64,000 bases of DNA from Bipolaris cookei (GCA_002286855.1 NRSV01000060.1:154250-218249), one strand, 5' to 3'; positions 43,201 to 55,442 are shown, counted from the stretch's first letter. Made by a program: numbers and translations. Notes: generated by a model from the letters alone, not told the origin.

Positions 43201-44974
43201 TTCACGAACAGAGTAAAGAGCGGAGTTCCAAGGCCACGCGGGCTAATGTGTCTTCGACGATAAACCTTCGCACAGTTACTATTCTTCCAGTCTCGGCTGG
43301 GGTGCCAGTCGTGGATTTTGGAAGCCGGCTTGTGAATGCACTCGCACAGATCGGCATACCCCAAGGCGTCGTTTCGCTCAATCAAGCTGCCATTCTGAAC
43401 CATCTTGGAAGACATGCTTTCAGTCGAATGGGTAAACTTAAGCTTTCACAGTATCTTGCTGACTTGGAAGTAAAGTATGGCATGGTGATCTATGTTGCTG
43501 ATACGCCAGTCAAGTCACCTTGGACACAGACATGTATCAACCAAGCCGATTGTATTCTTCTTGTGGGTTTGGCAGAATCTTCGCCAAACATCGGCGAATA
43601 CGAGCGTTTCTTATTGACGACGAAGACGACGGCGCGAAAAGAGCTAGTGCTCCTGCATTCAGAAAGATACTGTGCTTCTGGTCTCACGCGAAAGTGGTTA
43701 CGAAACCGACCTTGGATCAACGGCAGCCATCACCACATCCAGATGTCATTCCGCGCGACATCGGAACCAGTTCATCATGCTGGCCGGCGGTTTGGAAACG
43801 CACTTAAGCAACGAGTGCAAGTTATCCAGGCCGAGATCCAAAAATACACGTCAAGGAAAGTTCGTCAAACGCCTCTCTACTCTGCAGATACACCGTTCAA
43901 AGGCGACTTCCATCGGCTCGCTCGTCGACTATGTGGTAGGTCAGTCGGGCTTGTGCTGGGGGGTGGCGGAGCTCGTGGTATCGCACACATTGGCATTATC
44001 CGCGCATTGGAAGAGGCAGGAATCCCGATTGACATTGTAGGAGGGACATCTATTGGCAGTTTTATCGGTGCCCTATACGCATGGGATGCAGATGTGGTTC
44101 CCATGTTCGGCAGGGCGAAGAAGTTCTCAGGTCGCATGGGCAGTATATGGAGATTTGCACTTGATCTCACATATCCCTCGTAGGTGGTTGCAGAGGGTTG
44201 TCGGGGTGTGCTTAGTGCTAACTGTAAGCAGTGTTTCGTACACCACGGGCCACGAGTTCAACCGTGGCATCTTCAAGACTTTCGGCAACTCGCAGATTGA
44301 AGACTTCTGGCTTGAATTCTATTGTAACACGACCAACATCAGCAAGTCGAGGTCGGAGGTTCACACGTCAGGCTACGTATGGCGCTACGTCCGTGCATCC
44401 ATGTCGCTTGCGGGTCTACTGCCGCCGCTGTGCGACGACGGCAGCATGCTTCTAGATGGAGGCTACGTTGACAACTTGACTGTAGCACACATGAAGAGTT
44501 TGGGTGCAGATATCATCTTTGCGGTAGATGTCGGCAGCCTTGACGACAACGCGCCACAAGCGTTTGGCGATTCACTCAGTGGCTTCTGGGCAACATTCAA
44601 TCGGTGGAACCCATTCTCAAGTTTCCCAAACCCGCCAACGCTATCAGAGATCCAATCGCGACTGGCGTATGTGTCTAGTATTGATGCGTTGGAGCGGGCA
44701 AAGAATACGCCAGGATGCAGGTACATGCGGCCGCCAATCGATCCGTACGGTACACTAGACTTTGCGAAATTCGATGAGATATACGAGGTCGGGTACAAAT
44801 ATGGTGCGTTATCGGAGTCGGGCCGGGCACAAATTTTTTACAGCTAACAGAGGACACACAGGCAAAGAGTACTTAGCGCAGCTGCGTGAGCAAGGCGTGC
44901 TTCCAGTGACTGAAGAGACGGAGAAAGAAAAGAATCTCCGTCGGACAATGGCGCCGCGACGGGCGAGCATCTAG
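40258..44974 (+). CDS. NTE1: lysophospholipase NTE1, patatin-type phosphatidylcholine hydrolase
   Basis: ER-anchored serine hydrolase that deacylates phosphatidylcholine to glycerophosphocholine. Exons 40258-40535, 40583-44179, 44232-44803 and 44862-44974 give 1519 residues, as expected for fungal NTE1. Membrane segments lie near the N terminus (FGLLGRVILSIFSVLPTVLY; LVVVFAVSTISYFV). Cyclic-nucleotide-binding-like folds are at about 150-350, 685-790 (LVEQGERNPGLYYVIDGFLD) and 855-960 (VIYNQGDESDAIYIVLNGRL). The patatin domain begins at about 1215: LVLGGGGARGIAHIGIIRAL (oxyanion loop), nucleophile elbow GGTSIGSFIGALY (serine about 1248) and catalytic aspartate in LLDGGYVDN (about 1365). It ends RTMAPRRASI. 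Long Ser/Arg-rich linkers separate the binding folds. All active-site residues are present. Confidence 0.96.
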
Positions 44975-45459
44975 CGGGCTTGCGCAATGGCCAGGGCTGC
45001 GGAGTAAAACGGGCTGCGAGCTAATAGACGGGCATGAAGTAATAGAATGCGCGGGCAAGCGGCGTAAATTTGCCCAATAAGTGCTAGGAATGCGTGTGGA
45101 TGCAAGGACAGTTCACCTTGGGGTTTAGTGGGCCCCCGCCTGCCGCCGTCGACCAGCAACATGCCTGTCCTTATCGGCCTGGCTGTCCATTCTTACTGGA
45201 CGGATAGTGACGGGTTACCTGCTGCGTAGATAGATAGTCACCCATGGTCGCAGACCAAAGTAAAATTCAAAGAAAAAAAGTCTCGACGAAGCGCGATCCC
45301 TTTGTATTTTTTCCTCTCTGCAGCAGCAGCAGCCTCACCTCGTCGGCTGTGGGAAGTGCAGGACAATTGCGTCCACTATCAGCATCACCTTTCCCCCCAA
45401 CCCGACTACTTGGGGAACACCGCTACCCCTCGTAGCGTTAACACCATCACACAGCAAAC
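44975..45459. promoter_or_regulatory. upstream region of the glycine decarboxylase gene
   Basis: 485 bp between NTE1 and GCV2 on the same strand, with pyrimidine-rich stretches and an AGC triplet run (about 45321-45332). No feature is assigned. Confidence 0.4.
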
Positions 45460-48400
45460 ATGAGAACTGCATGTCTTAAGGCTGCTAGCACTGCTAGCCG
45501 GCTCACACGCTCGTCATGCGTCGCCCAGCTATCTCGTCCACAGCTCGCAGGCAGCTCATCGCGCGTAGTCGCATATCAAACCCACCAAGCGCTTCAAAAG
45601 CGAGCATTCCAGCAGAATGCTGCAACCTCACAACAGGCAGCGGCCGTGGCCGTCGAGGCTGCTGACGATGTATTCGATACCCCACCTCAGCAAACAGCCT
45701 ATGCGGAGCCGCTCGAGGCACTCGATACCTTTCCCCGCCGACACATTGGCCCCTCTGCAGAGACGGCCGAAGCCATGCTCAAAACCCTCGACCCACCGGC
45801 GGCCAGTCTGGACGAGTTTGTCAAGCAAGTCATCCCCGCTGACATTCTCTCAGGCCGTGAGTTGAAGATAGGAAAGCTTGCCCAAGACCACGACAGCGAA
45901 TGGCAAAACAACGGAGTGCCTGAGTCCGTTTTTCTCAACAACGCAAAGAAGATTTTGGACCAGAACAAGCCCGGAAAGAGCCTGATCGGACAAGGATACT
46001 ACGGAACAAAGGTACCAGAAGTCATTAAGAGGAATGTGCTCGAGAACCCCGCATGGTACACGAGTTACACACCATACCAGCCTGAGATCAGCCAGGGACG
46101 CTTGGAGTCGCTGCTGAACTTCCAGACCATGGTGACGGATCTGACAGGCCTCAGCATCGCCAACGCATCGGTGCTTGATGAGCCCACTGCTGCAGCGGAG
46201 GCCATGACCATGTCCATGGGCGTGATGCCGCTATCCAAGCAGAAGAGCAAGAACAAGACTTTCCTTGTCTCGGACAAGTGCCACCCCCAGACGCTTGCTG
46301 TTCTACATTCTCGTGCTGAGGGCTTTGGTATCAAGATTGAGGTCGTCGATGTGCTCAAGGATAATAGCAAGAGGGTCGAGGAGATTGGCCAAGATCTCGT
46401 TGGTGTGTTGGCTCAGTACCCAGACACAGACGGAGGTGTCAACGATTTCCGCGGACTCTCTGAAAAAGTACACAAGACGGGTGCTCTCTTCAGTGTAGCC
46501 ACCGATCTCCTCGCTCTTACACTGCTCACTCCCCCTGGAGAGTTCGGCGCCGACATCGCTTTCGGAAACGCACAGCGCTTTGGTGTGCCTCTAGGCTTCG
46601 GTGGACCACATGCTGCTTTCTTTGCCTGCGACGAGAAGTACAAGCGTAAGATTCCTGGTCGCTTGATCGGTCTTTCCAAGGACAGGCTCGGCAACCAGGC
46701 GGCACGACTTGCGCTGCAGACTCGTGAGCAGCACATTCGCCGCGAGAAAGCAACGAGCAACATTTGCACAGCACAGGCACTTTTGGCCAATATGAGTGCC
46801 ATGTACGGTGTTTACCACGGACCAAATGGTTTGATTGCCATTGCAAAGCAAGTTGTTGCCAAGGCCCGTCTCATTCAACAAGCCATCATAGACAACGGCT
46901 TCAAGACTGGTCAGCGTGGAAAGATGGACAACGCTCCTGCCTTGTTTGATACCTTCATCGTAGAGACTGGAGGTAACACAGACGGAATCATTGCTGAGCT
47001 CGAAAAGAAGGAGCTTCTTGTCCGAAGGGTCGACAACAAACACATTGGTATCTCGGTCGATGAAACCACAACCGCTCAGACTATCACCAATCTGCTCAGA
47101 GTATTCAGGAAGTTTGGAAAGGGCGACAAGACACACTTCAACGAGCTGGTTGATATTGAGCTTCCCGCACCGTTCAAGAGGACCAGCCCATTCATGACTC
47201 ACCCAGTTTTCAACTCCCATCATTCCGAGACGGAGCTTCTTCGTTACATTAACCACCTTTCTTCCAAGGACCTCTCGCTAGTCCACTCGATGATTCCCCT
47301 TGGATCATGCACCATGAAGCTTAACTCCACAGCCGAGATGGCTCCCGTTTCGTTTGACACTGTCTCCAACCTACATCCATTCCTGCCATTGGAGCGCGCC
47401 AAGGGATATACCGAAATGATCACACAACTGGAGGACGATCTTGCTAACATTACTGGGTTCCACTCCGTCTCACTTCAGCCCAACTCTGGCGCACAGGGCG
47501 AGTTCACTGGTCTTCGCGTCATCAGTAAGTACCTCGAGCAGCAGCCTGGTAAGAAGCGTGACATTTGCTTGATTCCCGTCTCTGCTCACGGTACCAACCC
47601 CGCAAGTGCTGCCATGTGCGGTATGCGTGTTGTGCCCATCAAGTGTGACCAAGCGACTGGTAATCTCGACATGGCAGATCTCAAGGCCAAGTGCGAGAAG
47701 CACAGTGACGAACTTGGTGCCTTCATGGTCACCTACCCCAGTACTTTTGGTGTGTTCGAACCCAATGTCAAGGAGGCCTGCGATCTTATCCACCAACACG
47801 GTGGTCAAGTCTACATGGACGGTGCCAACATGAACGCCCAGATCGGTCTTTGCTCGCCCGGTGAGATTGGCGCCGATGTATGCCATCTTAACCTCCACAA
47901 GACCTTCTGTATCCCCCACGGCGGCGGTGGTCCAGGTGTCGGCCCCATCGGTGTCAAAGAGCACCTCTCGCCCTTCCTCCCCGGCCACCTCCGCGGCGAG
48001 ACAGGCGGCTCCCAAGCCATCCACCCTGTCAGCGGCGCCCCCTGGGGCAGCGCAAGCATCCTGCCAATCAGCTGGGCCTACATCAAAATGATGGGCGCCC
48101 TCGGCCTAACCCAAGCCACCAAAATCACCCTCCTAAACGCAAACTACATCCTCTCGCGCCTCAAACCCCACTACCCCATCCTCTACACAAACTCCCAAGG
48201 CCGCTGCGCCCACGAGTTCATCCTCGACGTCCGCGGCTTCAAGGAGACTGCCGGCGTAGAAGCAATCGATATCGCCAAGCGCCTCCAAGACTATGGTTTT
48301 CATGCCCCTACCATGTCATGGCCTGTTGCCAATACCCTTATGATTGAGCCGACCGAATCTGAAAGTAAAGCTGAGCTTGATCGCTTTTGCGATGCGCTTA

Positions 48401-48766
48401 TTTCTATTCGCCAGGAGATTAGGGATGTGGAGGAAGGAAAACAGCCTAGGGAGGGCAATGTGCTCAAGATGAGTCCGCATACGCAGCAAGATCTCATTAG
48501 GGGGGAATGGGAGCGCAGTTATTCGAGGGAGAAGGCGGCGTATCCGTTGAGTTATCTCAGGGAGAAGAAGTTTTGGCCATCGGTGGCGAGGTTGGATGAT
48601 GGTATGTTCTTCTTTTTCCTGTCACCCCAGGTTTTTTTTGAGATGAGAGATGCGTTTGGCTAACGTGGATACAGCGTACGGTGACACAAATCTTTTCTGC
48701 ACTTGTGCCCCTGTTCAGGGCGAGGACAGTGATATTACGGGTGCCGCCGCGCCGAATCCTACCTAA
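45460..48766 (+). CDS. GCV2: glycine dehydrogenase (decarboxylating), P protein
   Basis: Pyridoxal-phosphate enzyme of the mitochondrial glycine cleavage system: it decarboxylates glycine and passes the aminomethyl group to the lipoyl H protein. Exon 1 (45460-48601) and exon 2 (48675-48766), around a 73-bp intron with branch site GGCTAAC, give 1077 residues. The N-terminal 65 residues are Arg/Ser/Ala-rich, a mitochondrial presequence. FPRRHIGPSAETAEAMLKTL starts the enzyme proper, then TPYQPEISQGRLESLLNFQT and FGVPLGFGGPHAAFFACDEK. The second half has HSMIPLGSCTMKLN, VYMDGANMNAQIGLCSPGEI and the cofactor lysine in HLNLHKTFCIPHGGGGPG (about residue 813). The C terminus has TNLFCTCAPVQ. Complete. 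Using the first exon alone would give a false, truncated end. Confidence 0.97.
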
Positions 48767-49520
48767 ATCCCTTCTTGCGTAAAGACCGTGGTTCTTTTCT
48801 TCGATGACGACGAATTAACGAGTTTTCTTTTGGGGAAAGGGTATACGGGAACGGCCCTGTGAATGATGTTATCTCATCCCTCTCCTTTTTTTTTCTTTAC
48901 AGTACTTCAACAATACACCAACCACAGCATATGGTGTTTCGGCGTTCTCCTTTTTGGTATTTCACCCTTTCATCGAGTTAAACCCATACCTTGTGGCTTT
49001 TCAACATGGCACTGGTTTGGGTGGAGGGGGTTGGACTAATTTAACAAGTGGGGTTGCATATGTTTCTTTGCAGTTATCTTGGGGTTTGATATGCATTTTA
49101 GGGTGTTTGGTTTTTTCGAGATATTTAGTGGGGGTCGCTATATAGTAGATGTACTTGTGTCTTGAGAGGTAGACATGGAGAAGATAAGATAAATTCAACA
49201 ATGGTATGAAAGAGATTTTCAACATTCAAGTTTGGGGTGCCTTTTTGATGTGTAAATGGATTTCAGCACAGTAGCTGAGCAGAACAAGCATTGAAGACAA
49301 TCGAAAGGAGAAATTCGAGATAGAGTAGAGTAAAAAGGTATGTAACAGGCAAACAGAAAACGGTAACCAGCGTCCCGAAGCCCTAATCAGATATGAAGAG
49401 AGAAAAAAAGCTCACAACCCATAACCTATAACGTTATCCCTACAAAACATCATAATCATACATCCAACCCTCCCTTTACTAAAACGCCACATAAAATGCA
49501 CCTCCAAACCTCCATCCCCC
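48767..49520. other. convergent 3' region GCV2/heme lyase
   Basis: 754 bp, T-rich, between converging stop codons. No supported gene or RNA. Confidence 0.5.
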
Positions 49521-50592
49521 TCAATTATACTGCCGACTCTTCGCCGCCCACTCCTCCTCCCTCGCCTTCTTTGCAGCCTCCAAACGCTTCAGCTCCCTCG
49601 CCACACCCCCGGAAGCCCTCCACCAGAGATCCGTTCCACTCCGTATCAGCCTCTCCGCCGCACTAGTCGGCCCATCAACCGCAGGCCTGACATCGAGGTA
49701 AAACACCGGTTCACCCGTGGGTTCCGGTGCACCCTCATAGTAATCAATCACGTAGCGCACCTCTTTACACCCCTTCTCATTGCAGCGCTCGACAAACCAG
49801 TCGTGGCGATCGAAGGGCGGGTTCGTGCCGAATTGCTCGGGCATTACGTAGCCCAACCACTGCAGGATCTGGGATTTGGGCGTGGGTTCCGTGGGACGGC
49901 CCGTGAAACGCAGGAGTTTGGGGGGTGGGATATCTTTACCGTCCCAAGTAGTTGTGTCAAAAGGGTCGTCGGCGGTACCGAGTAGGAAATTCGCCACGTC
50001 CTCGCCCTTTTTACAGATTTGGTAGCCTTCGGCTAGGCCGCGCGAGAAGCGGCGTTCCCAACCCATGATTTCGGCCCAGGCGCCTTCGTTGAGGAAGTTG
50101 TGCACGCCAACCATGCTTTCAACGGCGGTGATGTCGGTATCGGTGTAGCCTTTGCGGAGCATGGCGTTGTACATTTGTTGAGGGGAGGGGTATTCCCAGA
50201 GGGAACCGTCGCCTTTAGGGATTGTAGAGGTTTCGCGCTCGAGAGGGAGGTTGTGGACTTGCTTGTCTGCACGTTCGTTTGAGAGGTCGGCAAACATGTT
50301 ATTTAGAGGGTTTAGGCGGGAGAGTAGGCCGGTCTTTGGCGGTTCGGATGGATCAGAAGAGGATTTCTCAGGTGGGACGTAGGGACAGGCGCTTTGAGAT
50401 GTCTTCTCTGCAACGATGGGTAGTGCGGCTTTCTTGTGCATGGGACATTCTGGCTGGAGGCATTGTCAGAGGCGCAGATGCAAATAGTGTTATTGTACGT
50501 ACAGGAGGCTCCATGCTGCCTCGTGGCATGGGATGCGGTGCATTGTGAGCAGCAGGCGCAGAGGGTGCGGTGTCTGCCCAAAACCAACCCAT
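49521..50592 (-). CDS. cytochrome c heme lyase (holocytochrome c synthase)
   Basis: Mitochondrial intermembrane-space enzyme that attaches heme to apocytochrome c (yeast Cyc3). Exons 50592-50503 (MGWFWADTAPSAPAAHNAPH...) and 50453-49521 with a 49-bp phase-0 intron give 340 residues. Two CP motifs typical of the family are present: ECPMHKKA, formed right after the splice junction, and SACPYVPP. The catalytic core holds SLWEYPSPQQMYNAMLRKGY, VGVHNFLNEGAWAEIMGWER (heme-binding region), KLLRFTGRPTEPTPKSQILQ, PFDRHDWFVERC and VRYVIDYYEGAPEPTGEPVF, then YLDVRPAVDGPTSAAER. It could equally serve cytochrome c1; fungi often have separate Cyc3 and Cyt2 enzymes, and I cannot separate them from sequence alone. 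Confidence 0.93.
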
Positions 50593-50913
50593 CTTAAATT
50601 TCTGTATGTAAAGAAGAAGAAAAGTGTTTTTGGGAAAAAGCAGGAAAGAATACACAGGGCTGAAGAAGATGCGACGGGTGGCGGAGATTATCGGGAGAAA
50701 CAAATTCAAGCAGGGTTCGCATCGTCATCGCTCCAAGTATGTCATCCGCGCTCCGATTGGCTGCCCGCCTTAACACATCCGTGTGCGTAACAATACCACA
50801 TTTGGATATATTTTGTATTTTTATAAATCCTTAAAAATAGTACACACACCTAGGTGTTTATTCTACAAGTTTTGCCGTCATAAGGTTGCTGAGTCCTCCA
50901 TATTCATCTTCTT
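50593..50913. other. upstream of heme lyase, downstream of YIP1
   Basis: About 320 bp between two minus-strand genes; AT-rich 50810-50900. No feature is assigned. Confidence 0.45.
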
Positions 50914-52088
50914 CTACGATGCCGCCGCCTTTGCCAGCTGTCCAGTGCCCCGTGAGCTGAAAATGGCCATAATACCAAAACTGCCATAGAAGAGAACCAT
51001 AGGATATGCTACCAAGCCTCGCATTGATGTCATGCGGCCTGTGAGTTGAGTTAGCGTATGCTTTCTCTGGACTTCAAAAGTAAACTTACCAACAACGGTG
51101 AACATTGAACTCGAACTGTACGAGCACCATGTGATTGCCAGACTTGTAAGAAGATATCCAAACAATCCATCAAGTGGGACAATGATTCCGAAAATGGCGA
51201 CCAATACGAGAGGAAGCAGGCAGTAACCCAGGACAGAAGCCGATCGCGGAAATGTCAATGAGGAACCTAAGTGCGACCCATGTGGGTGACCATGATCTCC
51301 GGGTGTCGCCTCAACCGCATTGACAGGAGGGGACATGAGAGAAAGGATCTGGTGAAGTAGAATAGTGCCGACAAATGCCAACCCTGTATACTCTCAATTA
51401 CCGCATATACACAGAGCAAACACACATACCATATATGTAACCAAAGTGGAGTTTGCCAGACAACTAACAGCAGTTAGTTCATGGTCTCTGTGAAACGACG
51501 TGTCTTGCATACCAATAAAGACGTGCCAAATATTAAGAAGAAAAGAATCGGGCCAGCTACGTCGCTATCATCCATAATGTGCTGATCGATGCGGCCAAAA
51601 GGGTTCAGGACCGCCAAAGTCTACACAGCATTAGCTTAGCACCACAAGCAAGTATTACCCACAACCCACCTTCATTTGTATGTGCTTAAAGTTCACTCCC
51701 AGCTCTTCCACTGCATTTTGTCAGCTTGCGCGTATGCTCAGGTTCCCGAAGTTGCGTACGTAGCGGTGGTTCTCCCTCGTATCTGCCCATTGTTAGCAAG
51801 GTTTCATGTCGAAACGCTGTCTACATACCCCTCTGTGCCAAATGCTGCCAGCCAGCCTGTACGTAGGCCTGATGTACCCATTCCCATCTGTCCGCTCACT
51901 CCTGGAGCCGAAAACCCGGCGCCATACTGAGAAGGATATGCTTGGCTCGCTGGCGCGCCATAGTTTGCTTGGAAGGGTGTAGAGTGTCCAGATACTGGTT
52001 GATTCGAGAAGGACGAGGAGTAGAATTGGAGGTTTTGTGCATTTCCTGCACCATATTGGGGGTTCTGTCCGTAGCCGTATTGGGCCAT
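50914..52088 (-). CDS. YIP1: YIP1-family Golgi/ER membrane protein
   Basis: Multi-spanning protein that binds Rab/Ypt GTPases and acts in COPII vesicle biogenesis. Six exons with five tiny introns (46-49 bp): 52088-51829, 51782-51760 (23 nt), 51710-51670, 51620-51513, 51463-51430 (34 nt) and 51383-50914, 311 residues. All phases agree. The N-terminal Gln/Tyr/Gly-rich cytosolic part (MAQYGYGQNPQYGAGNAQNL) is followed by the family signature GYEGEPPLLEELGVNFKHIQ and KTLAVLNPFGRIDQHIMDD. At least four hydrophobic segments follow: PILFFLIFGTSLLLSGKLHF, GLAFVGTILLHQILSLM, VLGYCLLPLVLVAIFGIIVP and a C-terminal pair ending SRGTGQLAKAAAS. The signature and membrane layout point to Yip1 itself rather than Yif1 or Yip3. 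Confidence 0.93.
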
Positions 52089-52704
52089 CTTGCAAAATTC
52101 CGATCGTGGGGGCGGTATTTGGAGAGAGGAAACGTGTTGAGGGGGGTCAATTGAATAGGAGGGTAATTAGGATGCCTGGCGGAGCTGTCGCGGAGGAAGC
52201 CTTGGTTCAAGTTATTTCGTGGGGCAACGGCCGACGTCACTGTGGACTATTGAACTGAAAGGACAGATCGCATCGAAAGTGGGATGGATAGAAGGGTAGC
52301 AGGTTTGTTTGCCAGGATGCTAAGAAAGCAGTTGTTGTGTTCGCAGTGTTGCGGCTCAGATGCGACAGCCACATGTCATCGTGTGCATCGGCGCTTTCTC
52401 GTCTTCGTTCGCCGATTTGGCTTAGTCATAGCCCATGGTTACACCACGCTGAATAAGGCCTACACTAGTTCAGAGGCCCGCTAAACTTCTTGCCAGTAGT
52501 TAAGGAAGAATCATCACGGTAAACAAACAGTCTCTTTATGTAGTTTTTATTCATTTGGTTCTCTTATGGTGGAGAGGGGTATTCGATATTGCTAATAAGA
52601 GGAGAATCATTATTCATATCCAGGATTCCCGCATCAATCATAAACAGCACCTAGCTGCAGCCATATAGCAGGCATAGGGTCCCTAGAAATATCGCTAGGG
52701 TATT
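52089..52704. other. YIP1 upstream region
   Basis: 616 bp upstream of the YIP1 start. Small plus-strand frames here lack motifs and are not called. Confidence 0.45.
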
Positions 52705-53093
52705 TCAATACATTTCTACAGTTCTTCGTGAGGTGTAGTTGCACCAGTCACACTAGAAATAGTCAGTATGTAGAACGCCCTCGCCACGGCTTGTACGCAC
52801 CATGGTGTCAGAAGAAGCGTCATTGTCTTCACGGCAATACTCATTCTTGCACTTCTTGCAAGTCCGAATAAAGAGCTCTTTGCAAGTGATGCACTGCTGG
52901 ATATCAGTATGATAATAATAGAGGCACAGGGGTACATACCGTATGGCCACAGCCGAAACAATCACGCCTTACACCGATAATCTGTGAGTATCCACATTAG
53001 CCTATTTCTTGCCTATAGATGGAGCATATACCTCGACGCGCAAGTGGCGATTTCCAGGTTGCAATTATCTAATAACCAGGCTCCATGGCTAGT
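52705..53093 (-). CDS. orphan cysteine-rich exon set, no start codon found
   Basis: Four consecutive exon-like blocks with good splice borders and agreeing phases: 53093-53032, 52967-52940, 52896-52801 and 52752-52705 (TGA stop). They read ...NCNLEIATCASRRDCFGCGH, then QCITCKELFIRTCKKCKNEY, CREDNDASSDTM and CDWCNYTSRRTVEMY. The CxxC spacing (CFGC, CITC, CKKC, CDWC) suggests a zinc-binding module like the C-terminal parts of some fungal F-box proteins. No ATG in frame lies between it and the stop of the F-box gene 85 bp upstream on the same strand. It may be an alternative 3' end of that gene or the remnant of a duplicated copy. The introns, 43-64 bp, have normal GT-AG ends. Confidence 0.45.
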
Positions 53094-53177
53094 CTAGAGA
53101 AGACTATGTCCCGGAATCCAGCTACTTCGTAACGGCCTCAAGGTAGTCTCGCTCCCCGCGCGCCAAGGTAGGTTTCT

Positions 53178-54539
53178 TCACCCCCACATCCCGTTGCTGC
53201 CAGCACCAGCCATCATCTCTGAAGGCAGGCATTCTTCCACGCAGAGGTCCATAAATACCTTGGTCTTTTGCTTTGGGAGCATGCGAGTGGTCCCGTCGGA
53301 TTGAAGGTTCTCTATAATCTCGGTTTGCTGCAACTCGGTGCGTTGGGCGGTACTAGGAACCACATAACAATCTTCATCCCACCACTTGTGACACCTCTCG
53401 CACCAGCGACCCCGGAGACAGTCTTCGCATCGTACTATGAGAGGCGGGGGGGTGGTTCCGTCAAGGGTATGTGGTATTTGAGCAGCACGGACAGTGCTAC
53501 CATGAAGTGGAACAGGACTCAGTAGTGGATGGTGAGCCGGGCTAGAGCTACCGAACACGGCTGGTCCTTCAGGAGAGGAATGGCATGTCTCACAGCCAGA
53601 TGGCCCCAGGGCAACAGTAGCAATCGAAGGCCGGAGGAAAGCTGCTGGATGATGGGCTCCCGCAACTGCAGGGTCCCTAATGTACGCTTTGCTTGGGTCA
53701 TGTCGTGGACCTCTGCAAAGAACGGCGTCGAAAGCAATGATACCGGCACACTCCTGAAGTATCTCTGCCCACTCCGGAGAGGGACGCTTTGATATGATCT
53801 TTCCGGATGACTTGTACCATTTGTCTTCTGTCCGTGACAGTGCAACGTCCAATGCTTGCTGTGATTTCTCGTTCCACTGTGCTCCAATCTGCGCTCCTCT
53901 TGACGACATGACCCCTCTGGACACGGGTGACGGCTGCCTTTTTGTTGGAGGCGATGCAGGACGCGGAGGAGGGTCGCGAGATCCAAAGAGATAGATGCCC
54001 TTGACTCGAGGGGTGCCCTCGGGTCTTGTCGGACGTACGGCATATCGCAGGTATTGTTGAAGTTTGCGCTCGTTCAAGTTCTTCACTTCACGGATAGAGA
54101 GTAGGCGTACATTGAATCTCTCTTCTGTGAGCAGGTCTTTGACAAGCTCTGCTGTTATGCTGAGCCCGTCTAGCACCAAAGTGTGGACATTCTGAAGGAC
54201 GTGGATCTTTTCGAGTCTGTTGAAGATGTGTCGTAAAGGTCCGCTGTAGAAGTCGTCTTCAGTGAGGGCTTCATCCATGCGCTGAGCACGGAAATTGACG
54301 CCGCCGATATCCAGAGGGCCGTCAAAGGGTACAATGGCGGACTTTACGGTTGAGAGATCAAGGTAGCGGAAAGCCTCCGGGGATTGGACGATAGCATGGT
54401 GGAGGGATTTTGAGGTTCGGGACAGATTACAGAGAGCAGAGACGGGGAGATATGGGGCAGTTTGATGCAGAATTAAGGTATTAGAGAGAAGGTCCGCCAG
54501 GGAGGTAGGAAGGTCGTGGGTGAATGTAGCAGGGCCCAT
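53178..54539 (-). CDS. F-box-like protein with cysteine-rich C terminus
   Basis: Probable SCF ubiquitin-ligase substrate adaptor of 453 residues, one exon. The N-terminal 60 residues (LPTSLADLLSNTLILHQTAP, YLPVSALCNLSRTSKSLHHA) have the helical pattern of a degenerate F-box. Leucine-rich stretches follow (ILHVLQNVHTLVLDGLSITA in outline; LTEERFNVRLLSIREVKNLN). The middle is Pro/Ser-rich. The C terminus has paired cysteines, ETCHSS, RCEDCLRGRWCERCHKWWDE and DLCVEECLPSEMMAGAGSNG, ending MWG, which I regard as a conserved end in related fungal F-box proteins. The cysteine-rich exons at 52705-53093 lie just downstream on the same strand. F-box identity is inferred from pattern; substrate unknown. 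Confidence 0.7.
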   Translation of the reverse strand: MGPATFTHDLPTSLADLLSNTLILHQTAPYLPVSALCNLSRTSKSLHHAIVQSPEAFRYLDLSTVKSAIVPFDGPLDIGGVNFRAQRMDEALTEDDFYSGPLRHIFNRLEKIHVLQNVHTLVLDGLSITAELVKDLLTEERFNVRLLSIREVKNLNERKLQQYLRYAVRPTRPEGTPRVKGIYLFGSRDPPPRPASPPTKRQPSPVSRGVMSSRGAQIGAQWNEKSQQALDVALSRTEDKWYKSSGKIISKRPSPEWAEILQECAGIIAFDAVLCRGPRHDPSKAYIRDPAVAGAHHPAAFLRPSIATVALGPSGCETCHSSPEGPAVFGSSSPAHHPLLSPVPLHGSTVRAAQIPHTLDGTTPPPLIVRCEDCLRGRWCERCHKWWDEDCYVVPSTAQRTELQQTEIIENLQSDGTTRMLPKQKTKVFMDLCVEECLPSEMMAGAGSNGMWG

Positions 54540-55442
54540 GGCGAAAGCTCAAGGGAGGGCAGGGAGAGAAGCTGGCCAGCGGATTAGACGGGTACTCACC
54601 GAATCTTTATGACAGCGAAGACGGTCGCCCAGACGGTTGCCCAGACGGGGGGCACGTGCTCTTGATCTGACGCTGCAGGAGGGTGCTTGGGCTGAGCAAG
54701 AGCATCGACTAATGGACGTTGAGACGCTGCAGAGGTTGGTTGGGGTTGCGCCGGACGTGGGGTGCGCGGCCCCTGTGGCGATCGCAGAGACAAGACCCTG
54801 CCAAGAGGGGGACAGCCAGCAATTCGCAGATGTCTGCGAGATCAGGCGGCGATGAAGCATGCCTTGGAACACATTTTGCAGCCAAGGCCGTGTCCAAAGG
54901 CTTAGGTGTTTGACACCGGAAACATTAGCAAGCCGCTGCTACGGCATCCCAAGCGGGCGACGTGACACTGCCAGGCGGGCTATCTGCCCCGCCTTGGCCA
55001 GTTACGGCAATGAATCGCCATATCGAAACATGGAGGTACATGGAGTAATGACCGGCAGTATTGCATGGCCCCTCGCGGCTAATGCACGCCAGGAGACTGA
55101 AGGCCGAGATAGATGGGCCCAAATGTCCAGTTGAAACAAGTCTTTCCCCGCCATTCACCGGAACCTCCCACGCTGCACGCGTCTCCCACGCGTGTCTCCC
55201 TCTTATCGATAAGCATCGCGGCTCGGAGTTACTCTACTAGTACTACTAGCACTACTAGCAAAGGTAAGCTATGACGCCACGCATCACCGAAGCTTCGAGC
55301 AGAGCCGCATATGTCAGCTGTCGGCGACTAACAGAACTATTAGACTTGGTACACATCTGCCACTGTCTCATGTAGTGCTGTGTAGCAGAGTCGTCGCTGG
55401 TAGTTGTCATCTCTTTTTTTCTTTGCGATACCCCCATCCGCC
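54540..55442. other. divergent upstream region, F-box gene and UFD1-like gene
   Basis: About 900 bp. Overlapping short frames on both strands (for example 54549-54872) are not supported. Short CTA-rich repeats (TACTAGTACTACTAGCACTA, about 55238-55257) lie upstream of the UFD1-like start. Confidence 0.45.
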
